The position numbers and the translations under genes are program-made. From assembly GCF_030268885.1 (NCBI RefSeq), contig NZ_BSSA01000005.1, positions 186,001 to 250,000 of the forward strand: a stretch of 64,000 bases of DNA, given 5' to 3'. Each line of letters opens with the position of its first letter. Positions within the stretch are counted from its first letter, which is position 1. The stretch comes from Kitasatospora phosalacinea (GTDB lineage Bacteria; Actinomycetota; Actinomycetes; Streptomycetales; Streptomycetaceae). Below are positions 23,348 to 34,674 of the stretch, one piece after another. The notes beneath the pieces were generated by a model. The model did not search any database. It was not told where the DNA came from and was given only the letters and a program-made list of their open reading frames with translations.

Positions 23348-25504
23348 ATGAACCGCAAGACCGCTCTGGCGGCAGCTGTTGCGGCCGCCCTCACCATGGG
23401 CACCGTGATGGTGGCGAGTTCCCAGTCCCCCGCACTGGCCAGCGGCACCACCGCGAACGGTGCCGGATTCCAGGCGATGACCTCGGTGGGCCGCACCGCG
23501 CTCCTGGAGCAGGCGGAGAAGGACGCCAAGGGGCTGGCCAAGAGCCTGGGCCTGGGCCCGGACGAGCGCCTGCTGCCCAAGGACGTGCTGGTCGACAACG
23601 ACGGTGCCCGGCACGTGCGCTACGACCGCACCTACCGCGGCCTGCCGGTGGTCGGCGGCGACCTGGTCGTCCACTACGGCCGGAACGGCAAGGTCAGCTC
23701 GACCACCTGGGCCCACGAGGGCGCGATCAAGGTGGCGGGCGTGACGCCCAAGCTGTCCGGCCAGGACGCCTCGGCGGCCGCCGTGCGCAGCGCCAAGCAC
23801 GTCAAGGAGGCCCGCACCACCAACCTGGACACCAGCCAACTGGTGGTCTGGGCGGTCGGCAAGGTCCCGGTGCTGGCCTACCGCAACACCGTGACCGGCG
23901 CGGGCGAGGCGGGCGCGAACTCCCGCGAGGCGGTCCTGCTGGACGCCGCCAGCGGGGCGGTGCTGGACCAGTACGAGGTCAACCAGACCGTCTCCGGCAC
24001 CGGCAACGGCGTCAACGTCGGCCAGGTCACCATCGAGACCAGCCAGGGCGGCAGCGGCTACACGCTGACCGACGCGCTGCACGGCTCCACGATCGTCTAC
24101 GACTCGTACAACAGCCCGCAGTCCAACCCCGCGCAGAACGCCCGGACCTTCTCCAAGTCGACCAACTCCTGGGGCAACGGCTCCACCTCGAGCCGGGAGA
24201 GCGCCGCCGTGGACGCCTCCTACGGCCTGGCGAAGACCTGGGACTTCTACAAGAACACCTTCAACCGCTCCGGCATCCGCAACGACGGCCGCGGCGCCCC
24301 CGCCTACGTCCACGTGGACAACCAGCTGCTGAACGCGTTCTACGACGACTCCTGCTTCTGCATGTCCTTCGGCGACGGCTCCTCGCAGAACGGCAACACC
24401 CCGCTCACCGCCCTGGACGTCTCCGGCCACGAGATGAGCCACGGCGTCACCGCCGCCACCGCCAACCTCAACTACTCCGGCGAGAGCGGCGGCCTCAACG
24501 AGGCGACGTCGGACATCTTCGGCACCATGGTCGAGTTCTACGCCAACAACAGCACCGACCCCGGCGACTACTACATCGGCGAGAAGCTCCGGATGGGCAA
24601 CGGCTACCTGCGCCGGATGGACAACCCGGCCGCGGACGGCTCCTCGCTGTCCTGCTACAGCAGCCGGGCCGGACAGGTCGACGTGCACTACTCCTCCGGC
24701 ATCGCCAACCACTTCTTCTACCTGACTGCCGAGGGCACCGGCGCCAAGACCATCGGCGGCCTGCCGCACAACGGCACCCCGTGCAACGGCGACACCTTCA
24801 ACGGCATCGGCAAGGACAAGGCCGCGGCGGTCTGGTACCGCGCCCTGTCCACCTACATGACCTCCACCACCAACTACTCGGCGGCGCGCACCGCCACCCT
24901 GCAGGCCGCCGCCGACCTGTACGGCACCAACTCCCAGGAGCGGTACATCGTCTCCAAGGCGTGGGCGGCCGTCTCGATCGGCACCGCGCTGCCCGACCCG
25001 GGCGGCAACCCGTCCCCGTCGCCGAGCACCTCGCCGACCTCCTCGCCCACCGGCAACCCCAACCCGGGCAACGCGCTGACCAACGGCGACTTCGAGCAGG
25101 GCGCCACCGGCTGGACGCAGAGCGCCAACGACATCACCAACTCCACCCAGCAGCAGGCCCACGGCGGCACCTGGTACGCCTGGATGATGGGCTACGGCTC
25201 CGCGGCCACCGAGACGCTCGCGCAGAACAACGTCGCCGTCCCGGCGAGCGGCACCCCGAAGCTCACCTTCTGGCTCAAGGTCACCACCCAGGAGTCCGGC
25301 TCCACCGCGTACGACACCCTCAAGGTCAACGTCAACGGCCAGACCCTGGCGACGTACTCCAACGCCAACGCCTCGGCCGGGTACGTGCAGAGGACCGTCG
25401 ACCTGAGCGCCTTCCGCGGGCAGAGCGTCAGCCTGCAGTTCGCCGGGCAGGAGGACGCCTACCTGTCGACCACCTTCCTGGTCGACGACGTCAGCGTCGG
25501 CTGA
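23348..25504 (+). CDS. Secreted M4-family (thermolysin-like) neutral metalloprotease
   Basis: A 718-residue preproenzyme. It has a signal peptide (MNRKTALAAAVAAALTMG..., cleavage near ALA at 31), an FTP/PepSY-type propeptide to about 215, and then an M4 catalytic domain with HEMSH at 361-365 (zinc ligands and catalytic Glu) and GGLNEATSD with the third ligand Glu385. HYSSGIANHFFY carries the transition-state His. A Pro/Ser/Thr linker (PSPSPSTSPTSSPTG) leads to a C-terminal ~135-residue beta-sandwich (ALTNGDFEQGATGWTQS) resembling a CBM or P-type module. It would digest proteins outside the cell. ATG 23348 is preceded by GGGAGGAAA. Monocistronic. Confidence 0.92.
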   Translation: MNRKTALAAAVAAALTMGTVMVASSQSPALASGTTANGAGFQAMTSVGRTALLEQAEKDAKGLAKSLGLGPDERLLPKDVLVDNDGARHVRYDRTYRGLPVVGGDLVVHYGRNGKVSSTTWAHEGAIKVAGVTPKLSGQDASAAAVRSAKHVKEARTTNLDTSQLVVWAVGKVPVLAYRNTVTGAGEAGANSREAVLLDAASGAVLDQYEVNQTVSGTGNGVNVGQVTIETSQGGSGYTLTDALHGSTIVYDSYNSPQSNPAQNARTFSKSTNSWGNGSTSSRESAAVDASYGLAKTWDFYKNTFNRSGIRNDGRGAPAYVHVDNQLLNAFYDDSCFCMSFGDGSSQNGNTPLTALDVSGHEMSHGVTAATANLNYSGESGGLNEATSDIFGTMVEFYANNSTDPGDYYIGEKLRMGNGYLRRMDNPAADGSSLSCYSSRAGQVDVHYSSGIANHFFYLTAEGTGAKTIGGLPHNGTPCNGDTFNGIGKDKAAAVWYRALSTYMTSTTNYSAARTATLQAAADLYGTNSQERYIVSKAWAAVSIGTALPDPGGNPSPSPSTSPTSSPTGNPNPGNALTNGDFEQGATGWTQSANDITNSTQQQAHGGTWYAWMMGYGSAATETLAQNNVAVPASGTPKLTFWLKVTTQESGSTAYDTLKVNVNGQTLATYSNANASAGYVQRTVDLSAFRGQSVSLQFAGQEDAYLSTTFLVDDVSVG

Positions 25505-25562
25505 CCGGCGGGTTCCGCGACGTCCCCGACAGCAGGGCCTTAAAGGGGACTTAACAGCGGGT

Positions 25563-25596
25563 CGCGAGGGTGTCGTGTTCATGCGACACCCTCGCG
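25563..25596. terminator. 13-base inverted repeat downstream of the M4 protease
   Basis: Perfect arms CGCGAGGGTGTCG (25563-25575) and CGACACCCTCGCG (25584-25596) around an 8-base loop. It is about 60 bases after the protease stop and 31 bases before the LuxR-type gene's ATG. Position allows either a terminator for the protease or an operator in the regulator's promoter; the absence of a U-run leaves both open. Confidence 0.55.
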
Positions 25597-25627
25597 CAGC
25601 CGGTTGCGAGGCGGCACACTGACCGCC

Positions 25628-28393
25628 ATGACCGGCATCCTCCCCGGCCCGGCCGCAGCCGCCACCACCCCGGCGGGAGCGATCGAGCCCCCACTCGTCG
25701 ACCGCGCCCACCTGCTCGCCGAGATCCGCGCCGCACTCACCGCCACCGGCGGCGTGCTGCTGCACGGCCCGGCCGGCATCGGCAAGACCGCGCTGCTCGA
25801 CGCACTCGCCCAGGACGCCGGACCGGCAGGCTGGACCGTCCTGCGCAGCAGTCCCACCGCAGCCGAGGCGGACCTGCCGCACCTCGCCCTGATCGACCTC
25901 CTCGGCGAGACCCTCCCCGGCCTCGCCGAGGACCTGCCCGACCACCTGCGCCAGGCCCTGGAGTGCGCCCTGCTCCACCGCGCACCCCAACCCGGCGCCC
26001 CCACCGACCCGTTGGCCGTCCGGGTCGCCGTCCTCGAAGCGCTGCGCCGACTCGCCCAGCGCGGCCCGGTGCTCGTCCTGCTCGACGACACCCAGTGGCT
26101 CGACGAGGCCAGCCGCCAGGTCATCGCCTTCGCCGCCCGCCGCCTGACCGACCGCCACGTCCGCTTCGCCGTCACCGAACGCACCGAACACGCCGACGCC
26201 GCACCCGAGATGGGCGCCCTCTGCCCGCCCGCCGCCCGCGAGATCGCCGTCGGACCGCTCAGCGAACGCGGCACCGGCGCCCTGCTGCGCGAACGCCTCG
26301 ACCTGCGCCTGAGCGGACTCACCCTCACCCGCGTGCACACCGTCAGCGGCGGAAACCCGTACTACGTCCTGGAGTTGGGGCGCTCACTGGCGGCCGGGGG
26401 CAGCGAGAGCGCGCTCGCCGCCGACCCCGACCGCCCGCTCGACGTCCCGCACCGGCTGCGCGCCCTGGTCTCCGCCCGGCTCGGCGAACTCCCGGACGCC
26501 GCACGGCAGTCGCTCACCGTCCTGGCCGCCGCCCGGCCCGGAACCGCGCTGCCCGCCACCGTCACCGAACCGCTCGCCGCCGCCCGTCGCCACGGCATCG
26601 TCCAGCAGACCCCCACCGGGGCACCGCAGTTCAGCCACCCCCTGGTCGCCGAAGTCGTCCTCGCCGACGCCACCCCCGCCGCCCTGCGCGCCGCCCACCG
26701 GCTGCTCGCCGAACTCGCCGCCGACCCCGTCGAACAGGTCCGCCACCAGGCCCTCGCCGCCGACGCCCCCGACCCCCACCTCGCCTCCCGGCTCGGCCGC
26801 GCCGCCGACACCGCACTCACCCGCGGCGCCCCCGGCACCGCCGCCGAGCTGCTCCGCCTCGCCGCCGACCACACCCCCGACCCCGACGCCGCCGGACGCC
26901 GCCTGCTCGCCGCCGCCCGCAACGCCGCCGCCGCGGGCCTGCCCGACCTCGCCCGCGCCTGCGGCGAACGCCTCGCCGACGCCCCCGCCGCCGACGTCCG
27001 GGTCCACGCCCGGCTGCTGCTCGCCCGCCTGCTCGGCCCCGACCACCCCGGCGCCGAACCCCTGCTCACCGCCGCCGCCGAGGACACCGGCGGCCACCCC
27101 GGCCTCACCGCCGCCGTCCACCAGGAACGCGCCGTCCGCGCCCTGCACCGCGGCGACCGGGCCGAAGGGCTCGCCGAACTCGCCCTCGCCGAGAAGCACG
27201 CCGACCAGGCCGACGACCCCGACCTGCTCGTCGAACTCCTCGCCCAGCGCGCCCCGTTGACCCTGCTCACCGATCCCGCCCGCGGCCTCGCCCAACTCGA
27301 ACGCGGCTGCCGCCTCGCCGCCGGACGGCCCCCCACCGCCGCCGCCGTGTTCTGCCGCGAAGGACTCGCCGTCGCCGCCCTGCGCAGCGGCGACCTGCCC
27401 CGCGCCATCGCCGAGGTCGAGACCCTGCGCGCCGAGGTCGAAGCCTCCGGCCGCACCGAGGACCTCGCCAACGTCCTCTACATCTCCGCCTCCGTCTACG
27501 AACGCGCCGGCCGCTGCACCGAGGCGTACGCCGCCGGACGCGCCGCCCACGACCTGCGCGAACGCATCGAACCCAGCCCCGGCCCGGCCCGCGTCCTGGG
27601 CGGCGCCGCCGAACTCAACGGCGGCACCGCCGAGCGCGCCGCCCAGCTCCTCGACTCCGCGATCCGCGCCGCCGAGGACGACCACGACCGCGAATGGCTC
27701 GCCTACGCCCACGGCCTGCGCGGCCGCGCCGAACTCCTGCGCGGCAACCACCCGGCCGCCGCCGAACACCTGGGCCAGTGCCAACTCCTGCTGCGCCGAA
27801 TGGAGTTCACCGACCCCGCGTTCTTCCTGGTGGACGCCGACCTGGCCGAGGCGCTCGTCCTCTCCGGCCGCCCCGACGAAGCCGCCGCCACCCTCGCCGA
27901 CGCCCGCGAGCGCGCCATCCGCCTCGGCCGCGACGTCCTCACCCTGGGCCTGCACCGCGCCGAGGCCCACCTCATCGCCACCACCGACCCCCGCCGCGCC
28001 GCCGACACCCTGCGCGCCCTCCTCCCCGACACCCACCCCTACCCCCTGGAACTGGCCCGCGCCCACCTCGCCCTCGGCACCCTCGAACGCCGCGCCCGCC
28101 GCCGGGCCGCCGCCCGCACCGCCCTCCAGGAGGCCCACGCCCGCTACGCCGCCGCGGGCTGCCTGCCCTGGCAGCAGCACGCCGCCGCCGCCCTCGCGGC
28201 CCTCGACGCCCTCGAGGCCGACCCCACCCCCATGCAGCAGCAGATCCTCGCCCTGATCCGCTCCGGCGCCACCAACCGCGAGATCGCCGCCCGCCTCCAC
28301 CTCTCGGTCAAGGCCGTCGAGGCCAACCTCACCCGCCTCTACCGTCAGTACGGCGTCCGCGGCCGGGCCGAACTGGCCCGGCACCGGGACTGA
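25628..28393 (+). CDS. LuxR-family regulator with N-terminal AAA ATPase (LAL type)
   Basis: A 921-residue large ATP-binding LuxR regulator. Walker A is GPAGIGKT at 47-54 and Walker B LVLLDDTQWLD follows; the rest of the ATPase domain reaches about 300. A long helical TPR-like region fills about 330-850, and the C-terminal HTH (about 860-915) reads QQQILALIRSGATNREIAARLHLSVKAVEANLTRLYRQ. LAL proteins activate catabolic or biosynthetic genes on binding an inducer. There is no adjacent target cluster, so the regulon is unknown; the upstream M4 protease and the inverted repeat at 25563-25596 are possible targets. ATG 25628 fits the domain; upstream codons are non-conserved. Confidence 0.9.
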   Translation: MTGILPGPAAAATTPAGAIEPPLVDRAHLLAEIRAALTATGGVLLHGPAGIGKTALLDALAQDAGPAGWTVLRSSPTAAEADLPHLALIDLLGETLPGLAEDLPDHLRQALECALLHRAPQPGAPTDPLAVRVAVLEALRRLAQRGPVLVLLDDTQWLDEASRQVIAFAARRLTDRHVRFAVTERTEHADAAPEMGALCPPAAREIAVGPLSERGTGALLRERLDLRLSGLTLTRVHTVSGGNPYYVLELGRSLAAGGSESALAADPDRPLDVPHRLRALVSARLGELPDAARQSLTVLAAARPGTALPATVTEPLAAARRHGIVQQTPTGAPQFSHPLVAEVVLADATPAALRAAHRLLAELAADPVEQVRHQALAADAPDPHLASRLGRAADTALTRGAPGTAAELLRLAADHTPDPDAAGRRLLAAARNAAAAGLPDLARACGERLADAPAADVRVHARLLLARLLGPDHPGAEPLLTAAAEDTGGHPGLTAAVHQERAVRALHRGDRAEGLAELALAEKHADQADDPDLLVELLAQRAPLTLLTDPARGLAQLERGCRLAAGRPPTAAAVFCREGLAVAALRSGDLPRAIAEVETLRAEVEASGRTEDLANVLYISASVYERAGRCTEAYAAGRAAHDLRERIEPSPGPARVLGGAAELNGGTAERAAQLLDSAIRAAEDDHDREWLAYAHGLRGRAELLRGNHPAAAEHLGQCQLLLRRMEFTDPAFFLVDADLAEALVLSGRPDEAAATLADARERAIRLGRDVLTLGLHRAEAHLIATTDPRRAADTLRALLPDTHPYPLELARAHLALGTLERRARRRAAARTALQEAHARYAAAGCLPWQQHAAAALAALDALEADPTPMQQQILALIRSGATNREIAARLHLSVKAVEANLTRLYRQYGVRGRAELARHRD

Positions 28394-28430
28394 CGACGGT
28401 GCGTGCGCGCCCTCCTCGCCGGTCGGGCCC

Positions 28431-28502
28431 GTTCGAGCGGTCGGGCCTGTTCGAGCGGTCGGCCTCGTTCGAGCGGTCAGACCCGTTCGAGCGGCTGGTG
28501 CG
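28431..28502. repeat. 18-base tandem repeat at the 3' end of the MOSC gene
   Basis: Four 18-base units beginning GTTCGAGCGG (28431, 28449, 28467, 28485) with variation in the last 8 bases. The unit length is six codons. The last two units overlap the end of the leftward MOSC gene, so the repeat encodes its final residues and its expansion could lengthen or shorten that C-terminus. Confidence 0.8.
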
Positions 28503-29019
28503 GTTCGGGCGGCAGCGTGACGGTGATGCCGTCCCCGGGGCGGACCACGCCGCCGGAGCGGACCACGCCCATGATCCCGGCCTTGCGGACCACCGCCCCG
28601 CTGTCGTCCCGCCCCACCACCTGCTTGAGCAGCCCGGGACGGAAGCCGTCGATCTGCGCGCACGGGTTGCGCAGCCCGGTCACCTCGACCACCGCCCCGT
28701 CCCCGAGGTGCAGCAGCGCGCCGACCGGCAGCCCGAGCAGGTCCACGCCGCGGGTGGTGACGTTCTCGCCCAACTGGCCGGGCCCGACGGTGAACCCGGC
28801 CTCCGCCAGCTCCTCGAACAGCTCGGCGTGCATCAGGTGCACCTGCCGCAGGTTCGGCTGCGAGGGGTCCTGCCGCACGCGGGAGCGGTGCTTCACCGTC
28901 ACCCCGGCGTGCACGTCCCCCTCGACCCCGAGGCCCTCCAGCAGCCGGATCCCCTCCCGGTTCGGCTTCGTGAAGGAGTACTCCCCGTTGCTGCTGACCG
29001 CCACCACGCTCCCGGTCAC
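28477..29019 (-). CDS. MOSC-domain protein
   Basis: A 180-residue MOSC (molybdenum cofactor sulfurase C-terminal) protein. It shows the family order: VAVSSNGEYSFTKPN at the start, GLGVEGDVHAG, a DLLGLPVGALLHLGDGAVVEVTGLRNPC segment (split here across about 105-135) with the conserved Cys, and GIMGVVRSGG. MOSC domains are thought to bind sulfur or molybdenum cofactor, and stand-alone members often resemble YiiM, which reduces N-hydroxylated compounds. Catalytic role here is unproven. GTG 29019 is used because GAGAGG lies 8 bases upstream. The C-terminal residues come from the 18-base repeat region. Confidence 0.82.
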   Translation of the reverse strand: MTGSVVAVSSNGEYSFTKPNREGIRLLEGLGVEGDVHAGVTVKHRSRVRQDPSQPNLRQVHLMHAELFEELAEAGFTVGPGQLGENVTTRGVDLLGLPVGALLHLGDGAVVEVTGLRNPCAQIDGFRPGLLKQVVGRDDSGAVVRKAGIMGVVRSGGVVRPGDGITVTLPPEPHQPLERV

Positions 29020-29060
29020 CCGGACCACCTCTCGTCGCACCGATGTTCCGTGCACCCACC

Positions 29061-30017
29061 CTACGCGGGGCCCGTTCCGCCCCGCGGGGCGGGGAGCAGC
29101 CTGGTGCCCGGGGGCAGCGAGTCGGTGCGCTCGGCCTCGCGCAGGTAGGCGAGCAGCGCGCCGCGGAAGGCGTCCGCGGCGCGGGTGAGCGGCAGGTCGC
29201 GGCCGTGGGCGAGGGCGATGGTGCGGCCGAGGCCGGGCGGGGCGAAGGGGGTGCTGGGCAGGGCGGCGCTGGCGGCCACCATGCCGGGGACGACCGCGGG
29301 GCCCAGCCCGGCCCGGACGGCGGCCAGCACGGCGTCCATCTCACCGCCCTCGACGGCGTACGAGGGCTCGAACCCGGCCGCCCGGCAGGCCGCCAGGGTG
29401 GTCTCGCGGACGTCGTAGCCCTCGCGGAACATCACCAGGTCGCGGCCGCGCAGGTCGGTGATCCGGGCCCGGCGGCGGGGGAGCGGCGCGGCGGAGACCA
29501 GCACCAGGTCCTCGTGCAGCAGCGGGGTGACGGCCAGCGGGGCGGGCGCGGCCGAGCCGGGGGTGATCACCAGGGCGAGGTCCAGCTGCCCGGCCTCCAG
29601 GTCGCGGACCAGGTCGCGCGAGCCGCCCTCGGTCAGCTGCAGGTCGACGCCGGGGTGCCGGGCCCGGTACGCGCGCAGCACCTGCGGGACCAGGCTGGCG
29701 CACAGCGAGGGCGGCGCGCCGAAGCGGACCCGGCCGCGGCGCAGCTGCACCGTCTCGGCGACGGCCCGCCGGGCGCTGTCCGCGTCGGCCAGGATCCGCC
29801 GGGCCAGCGGCAGCAGGGCCTCCCCGGCGTCGGTCAGGGTCGTCCCGGAGCGCGAGCGGTGGAACAGCTCGGCGCCCAACTCCCGTTCCAGGGAGCGGAT
29901 CTGCTGGGAGAGCGAGGGCTGCGAGACGTGGCTGAGCTCGGCGGCCCGGGTGAAGTGCCGGGCGTCGGCGACCGCGACGAAGTAGGCGAGCTGCTGCAAC
30001 TGCACACCAGCCATCAT
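29061..30017 (-). CDS. LysR-family regulator next to the succinate dehydrogenase operon
   Basis: A 318-residue LysR-type regulator: N-terminal winged helix (LQQLAYFVAVADARHFTRAA, SHVSQPSLSQQIRSLERELG) and a periplasmic-binding-like effector domain (about 95-300). It is divergent from sdhC across 66 bases, where a LysR-type T-N11-A palindrome at 30016-30030 overlaps its own start. That position suggests repression of itself and control of sdhCAB. Two ATG codons (30017, 30014) and a GTG a few codons later are possible starts; none has a good ribosome binding site, so a leaderless mRNA is possible. Effector unknown. Confidence 0.88.
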   Translation of the reverse strand: MMAGVQLQQLAYFVAVADARHFTRAAELSHVSQPSLSQQIRSLERELGAELFHRSRSGTTLTDAGEALLPLARRILADADSARRAVAETVQLRRGRVRFGAPPSLCASLVPQVLRAYRARHPGVDLQLTEGGSRDLVRDLEAGQLDLALVITPGSAAPAPLAVTPLLHEDLVLVSAAPLPRRRARITDLRGRDLVMFREGYDVRETTLAACRAAGFEPSYAVEGGEMDAVLAAVRAGLGPAVVPGMVAASAALPSTPFAPPGLGRTIALAHGRDLPLTRAADAFRGALLAYLREAERTDSLPPGTRLLPAPRGGTGPA

Positions 30018-30030
30018 AGGCAGGGCCTAT
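30016..30030. promoter_or_regulatory. LysR-type T-N11-A palindrome between lysR and sdhC
   Basis: ATAGGCAGGGCCTAT has 6-base arms ATAGGC/GCCTAT about a 3-base centre and contains the T-N11-A spacing of LysR boxes. It overlaps the first codon of the regulator and lies about 55 bases upstream of sdhC. Confidence 0.65.
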
Positions 30031-30089
30031 CGTGACCGGCGCTTCCATGTCTTGGACACCCCCGACTCGCCCGGCCTACGGTCATGGTC

Positions 30090-30821
30090 ATGGCTTCTGC
30101 TACCCGGACGAACCGGGCGACCCGGACCCCTGCCCCCGGCCGGCACCCGTCCTCCCCGGCGTCGCTGTGGCACAGCTCCGTCGGCAAGAAGGCGGTGATG
30201 GCGGTCAGCGGCCTGGTGATGCTGGCCTACCTGGTCGCCCACATGCTGGGCAACCTCAAGGTGTTCTTCGGCCCGGACGACATCAACGGCTACGCGCACT
30301 GGCTGCGCACCATCGGCGAGCCCTTCCTGCAGCACGGCTGGTTCCTCTGGCTGGCCCGGCTGGTCCTGCTCGCGGCCGTGCTCGCCCACGGCACCGCCGC
30401 CTACCAGCTCTCCCGCCGCGACCTGCGGGCCCGCCCGGTGAAGTACGTGCACCGGCGGCCGCGGGCGACGTACGCCACCCGGACGATGCGCTGGGGCGGG
30501 GTGATCCTCGGCCTGTTCGTGGTGTGGCACGTCCTCGACCTGACCACCCTCACGGTGAACCCGGCCGCCGAGGAGGGCCACCCGTACCAGAACATCGTGG
30601 CCTCCTTCTCGACCTGGTACTCGGGCGCGGTCTACTGCCTGGCGATGCTGGCGCTCGGCCTGCACGTGCGGCACGGCTTCTGGAGCGCCGCGCAGACCCT
30701 GGGCGTCAACAACCCGCGCCGCGACCGGGCGTTGAAGCTCGGTGCGAACGCGCTGGCGCTGCTGCTGACCGCCGGGTTCCTGTCGGTGCCGGTCGCCGTG
30801 ATGACCGGCCTGGTCCGATGA
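30090..30821 (+). CDS. sdhC: Succinate dehydrogenase cytochrome b subunit
   Basis: A 243-residue membrane anchor with about five transmembrane helices, of the type B (single polypeptide, di-haem) succinate:quinone oxidoreductase group. His residues in [30 protein letters not shown] and HVRHGFW are likely haem ligands. It anchors SdhA and SdhB to the membrane and passes electrons to menaquinone. ATG 30084 and ATG 30090 are both possible; 30090 is given, the difference being two residues. Its TGA overlaps an upstream in-frame ATG of sdhA (30818), so the three genes form one tight operon. Confidence 0.9.
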   Translation: MASATRTNRATRTPAPGRHPSSPASLWHSSVGKKAVMAVSGLVMLAYLVAHMLGNLKVFFGPDDINGYAHWLRTIGEPFLQHGWFLWLARLVLLAAVLAHGTAAYQLSRRDLRARPVKYVHRRPRATYATRTMRWGGVILGLFVVWHVLDLTTLTVNPAAEEGHPYQNIVASFSTWYSGAVYCLAMLALGLHVRHGFWSAAQTLGVNNPRRDRALKLGANALALLLTAGFLSVPVAVMTGLVR

Positions 30822-30850
30822 ACCCCCAACACCCCACCGGGAGCACGGCA

Positions 30851-32790
<1,940 letters not shown>

Positions 32791-32794
<4 letters not shown>

Positions 32795-33519
32795 ACCTCA
32801 CCCTGCGCATCTGGCGCCAGCAAGGCCCGGACACCCCGGGCGAGATGACCGAGTACCGGGTCTCCGGGATCAGCGAGGACATGTCCTTCCTGGAGATGCT
32901 CGACACCCTCAACGAGGAGCTGATCCTGCGCGGCGAGCGCCCGGTCGCCTTCGACCACGACTGCCGCGAGGGCATCTGCGGCGCCTGCGGCATGGTCATC
33001 AACGGCCAGGCCCACGGCCCCGAGCGCACCACCACCTGCCAGCTGCACATGCGGCACTTCCGCGACGGCGACACCATCGACGTCGAACCCTGGCGGGCCG
33101 GCGCCTTCCCGGTCGTCCGCGACCTGGTGGTGGACCGCTCCGCCCTCGACCGGATCATCGGCTCCGGCGGCTACGTCACCGCCCCCACCGGCTCCGCCCC
33201 CGAGGCGCACGCCACCCCCGTCCCCAAGGAGGCCGCCGACCTCGCCTTCGAGCACGCCGAGTGCATCGGCTGCGGGGCCTGCGTCGCCGCCTGCCCCAAC
33301 GGCTCCGCGATGCTCTTCACCGCCGCCAAGGTCGTCCACCTCAACGTCCTCCCGCAGGGCGCCCCCGAACGCGCCTCCCGGGTGCGGAACATGGTGGGGA
33401 CCATGGACGAGGAGGGCTTCGGCGGCTGCACCAACACCGGCGAGTGCGCCACCGCCTGTCCCAAGGGCATCCCGCTCAGCGGCATCGCCCGCCTCAACCG
33501 CGAGTTCCTGCGCAGCTGA
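32791..33519 (+). CDS. sdhB: Succinate dehydrogenase iron-sulfur subunit
   Basis: A 242-residue protein with three cluster motifs: [10 protein letters not shown] plus a distant Cys in TTTCQLH ([2Fe-2S], N-terminal ferredoxin domain), then [14 protein letters not shown] and [14 protein letters not shown] ([4Fe-4S] and [3Fe-4S], C-terminal domain). It carries electrons from SdhA to the haem subunit. GTG 32791 overlaps the sdhA stop by 4 bases. Gene order CAB without sdhD is the type B arrangement; many actinomycetes have this set in addition to sdhCDAB, and it may then work in one direction of the respiratory chain only (inference). Confidence 0.93.
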
Positions 33520-33553
33520 CCGGCCCCCCGGCCCGCCCGCCGGGTGCCGCCCG

Positions 33554-34555
33554 TCAGACGTCCCGCGGGGCGGCCAGCGGCAGCGGGCCGGGGCCCTTCA
33601 CGATCCGGATGGTCGGCGCGGTCTCCAGGTGCTGCACCCCGGGCAGCGCCGCCACCCGGGTGGTCAGGTAGGTGTACAGCTCCCGGACGGTGCGGGTGAT
33701 CACCACCGCGTGCAGGTTGCTCGGGCCGGTCGTCGCGCAGGCGTACGCCACCTCCGGGTGCTCGGCCAGCGCCGCACCCGCGGCGGCGAGTTCGGAGGGG
33801 ACCACGTTCAGCCACAGCCAGGTGTGGGTGCGCAGGCCGAAGACCCGCCAGTCCACGTCCAGGTCGAAGTACAGGACCCCCGAGGTCGTCAGCTCCTCCA
33901 GGCGGCGGCGCACCGTGCTCTCCGACTTCCCGCAGGCGGAGGCCAGTTCGGCCAACGGGGCCCGCCCGTCCACCGCCAGCACCGCCAGCAGCCGACGGTC
34001 CGCCGCGTCCAACTCCGTTGCCCCGGGGCAGGGTCCGGCGACCTGCGGACCGCCCGCGGTGAGCGCCGCGACCTGCTCGCCGGTCAGTGCACCGGACTTC
34101 ACCGCCAGGCTCTGCGCCCCGCCGAAGAAGGTGTGCAGCACACAGTGCGCCGTCATCCCCAGCACGCTCGGGGTGCGCGGCAGGTGCTGGAGCAGCAGCG
34201 AGTGGTCCGAACGGTCCGGCGGGGTGCGGGTCGAGCAGGCGATCTCGGTGCCGCCCGAGTTCAGCGACACCCACACGGTGTCCTCCCGCCGGGCCAGCGC
34301 CGCCGCCACCGCCCCCGCCGCGTCCGGGGAACAGCGCACCCGCAACTGCCAGCGCACCTCGCCCAGCCGCTCCGGGTCCGACAGCCCCAGCACCCGGATC
34401 GACCCCGCCCCGCGCAGCCGCCCGTACCGGCGCGCCACCGTCTGGTCGGACACCCCCAGCACCGCCGCCAGGCGGCTGAACGCGGCCCGCGGCGCCAACT
34501 GCAACGCGTGCACCAACTGCCGGTCGACGGCATCGTACGTGTCGGATCCCACCAC
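33554..34555 (-). CDS. Doublet Lrp/AsnC-family regulator
   Basis: A 333-residue protein that is two Lrp/AsnC units in tandem, each with HTH and RAM-like part. The first HTH (about 8-55) reads DRQLVHALQLAPRAAFSRLAAVLGVSDQ and the second (about 180-225) ELDAADRRLLAVLAVDGRAPLA and ACGKSESTVRRRLEEL. Normal Lrp proteins have about 150-165 residues, so this is a fused dimer. Lrp proteins sense amino acids or other small molecules. It is divergent from the MFS pump gene with 119 bases between them and probably controls that pump. GTG 34555 has AGGGTGAA close upstream. Confidence 0.85.
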   Translation of the reverse strand: MVGSDTYDAVDRQLVHALQLAPRAAFSRLAAVLGVSDQTVARRYGRLRGAGSIRVLGLSDPERLGEVRWQLRVRCSPDAAGAVAAALARREDTVWVSLNSGGTEIACSTRTPPDRSDHSLLLQHLPRTPSVLGMTAHCVLHTFFGGAQSLAVKSGALTGEQVAALTAGGPQVAGPCPGATELDAADRRLLAVLAVDGRAPLAELASACGKSESTVRRRLEELTTSGVLYFDLDVDWRVFGLRTHTWLWLNVVPSELAAAGAALAEHPEVAYACATTGPSNLHAVVITRTVRELYTYLTTRVAALPGVQHLETAPTIRIVKGPGPLPLAAPRDV

Positions 34556-34674
34556 TTCACCCTAAACCGTGTCGACAACCGCCGCGAAAGGCGCACCGGC
34601 TAGGGGAAAGCTGCGGCACCGGGCGACAGTACCGAGGAGAACGAAGCACCCCGCCCCGGAAGGACTCCCCGCCC

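Noticed and set aside
28431..28502. Possible CRISPR-like array
   Set aside because: 18-base units are directly adjacent with no spacers and no cas genes.
33720..34479. + strand open frames over the doublet Lrp gene
   Set aside because: Shadow frames; the reverse strand encodes recognisable HTH domains.
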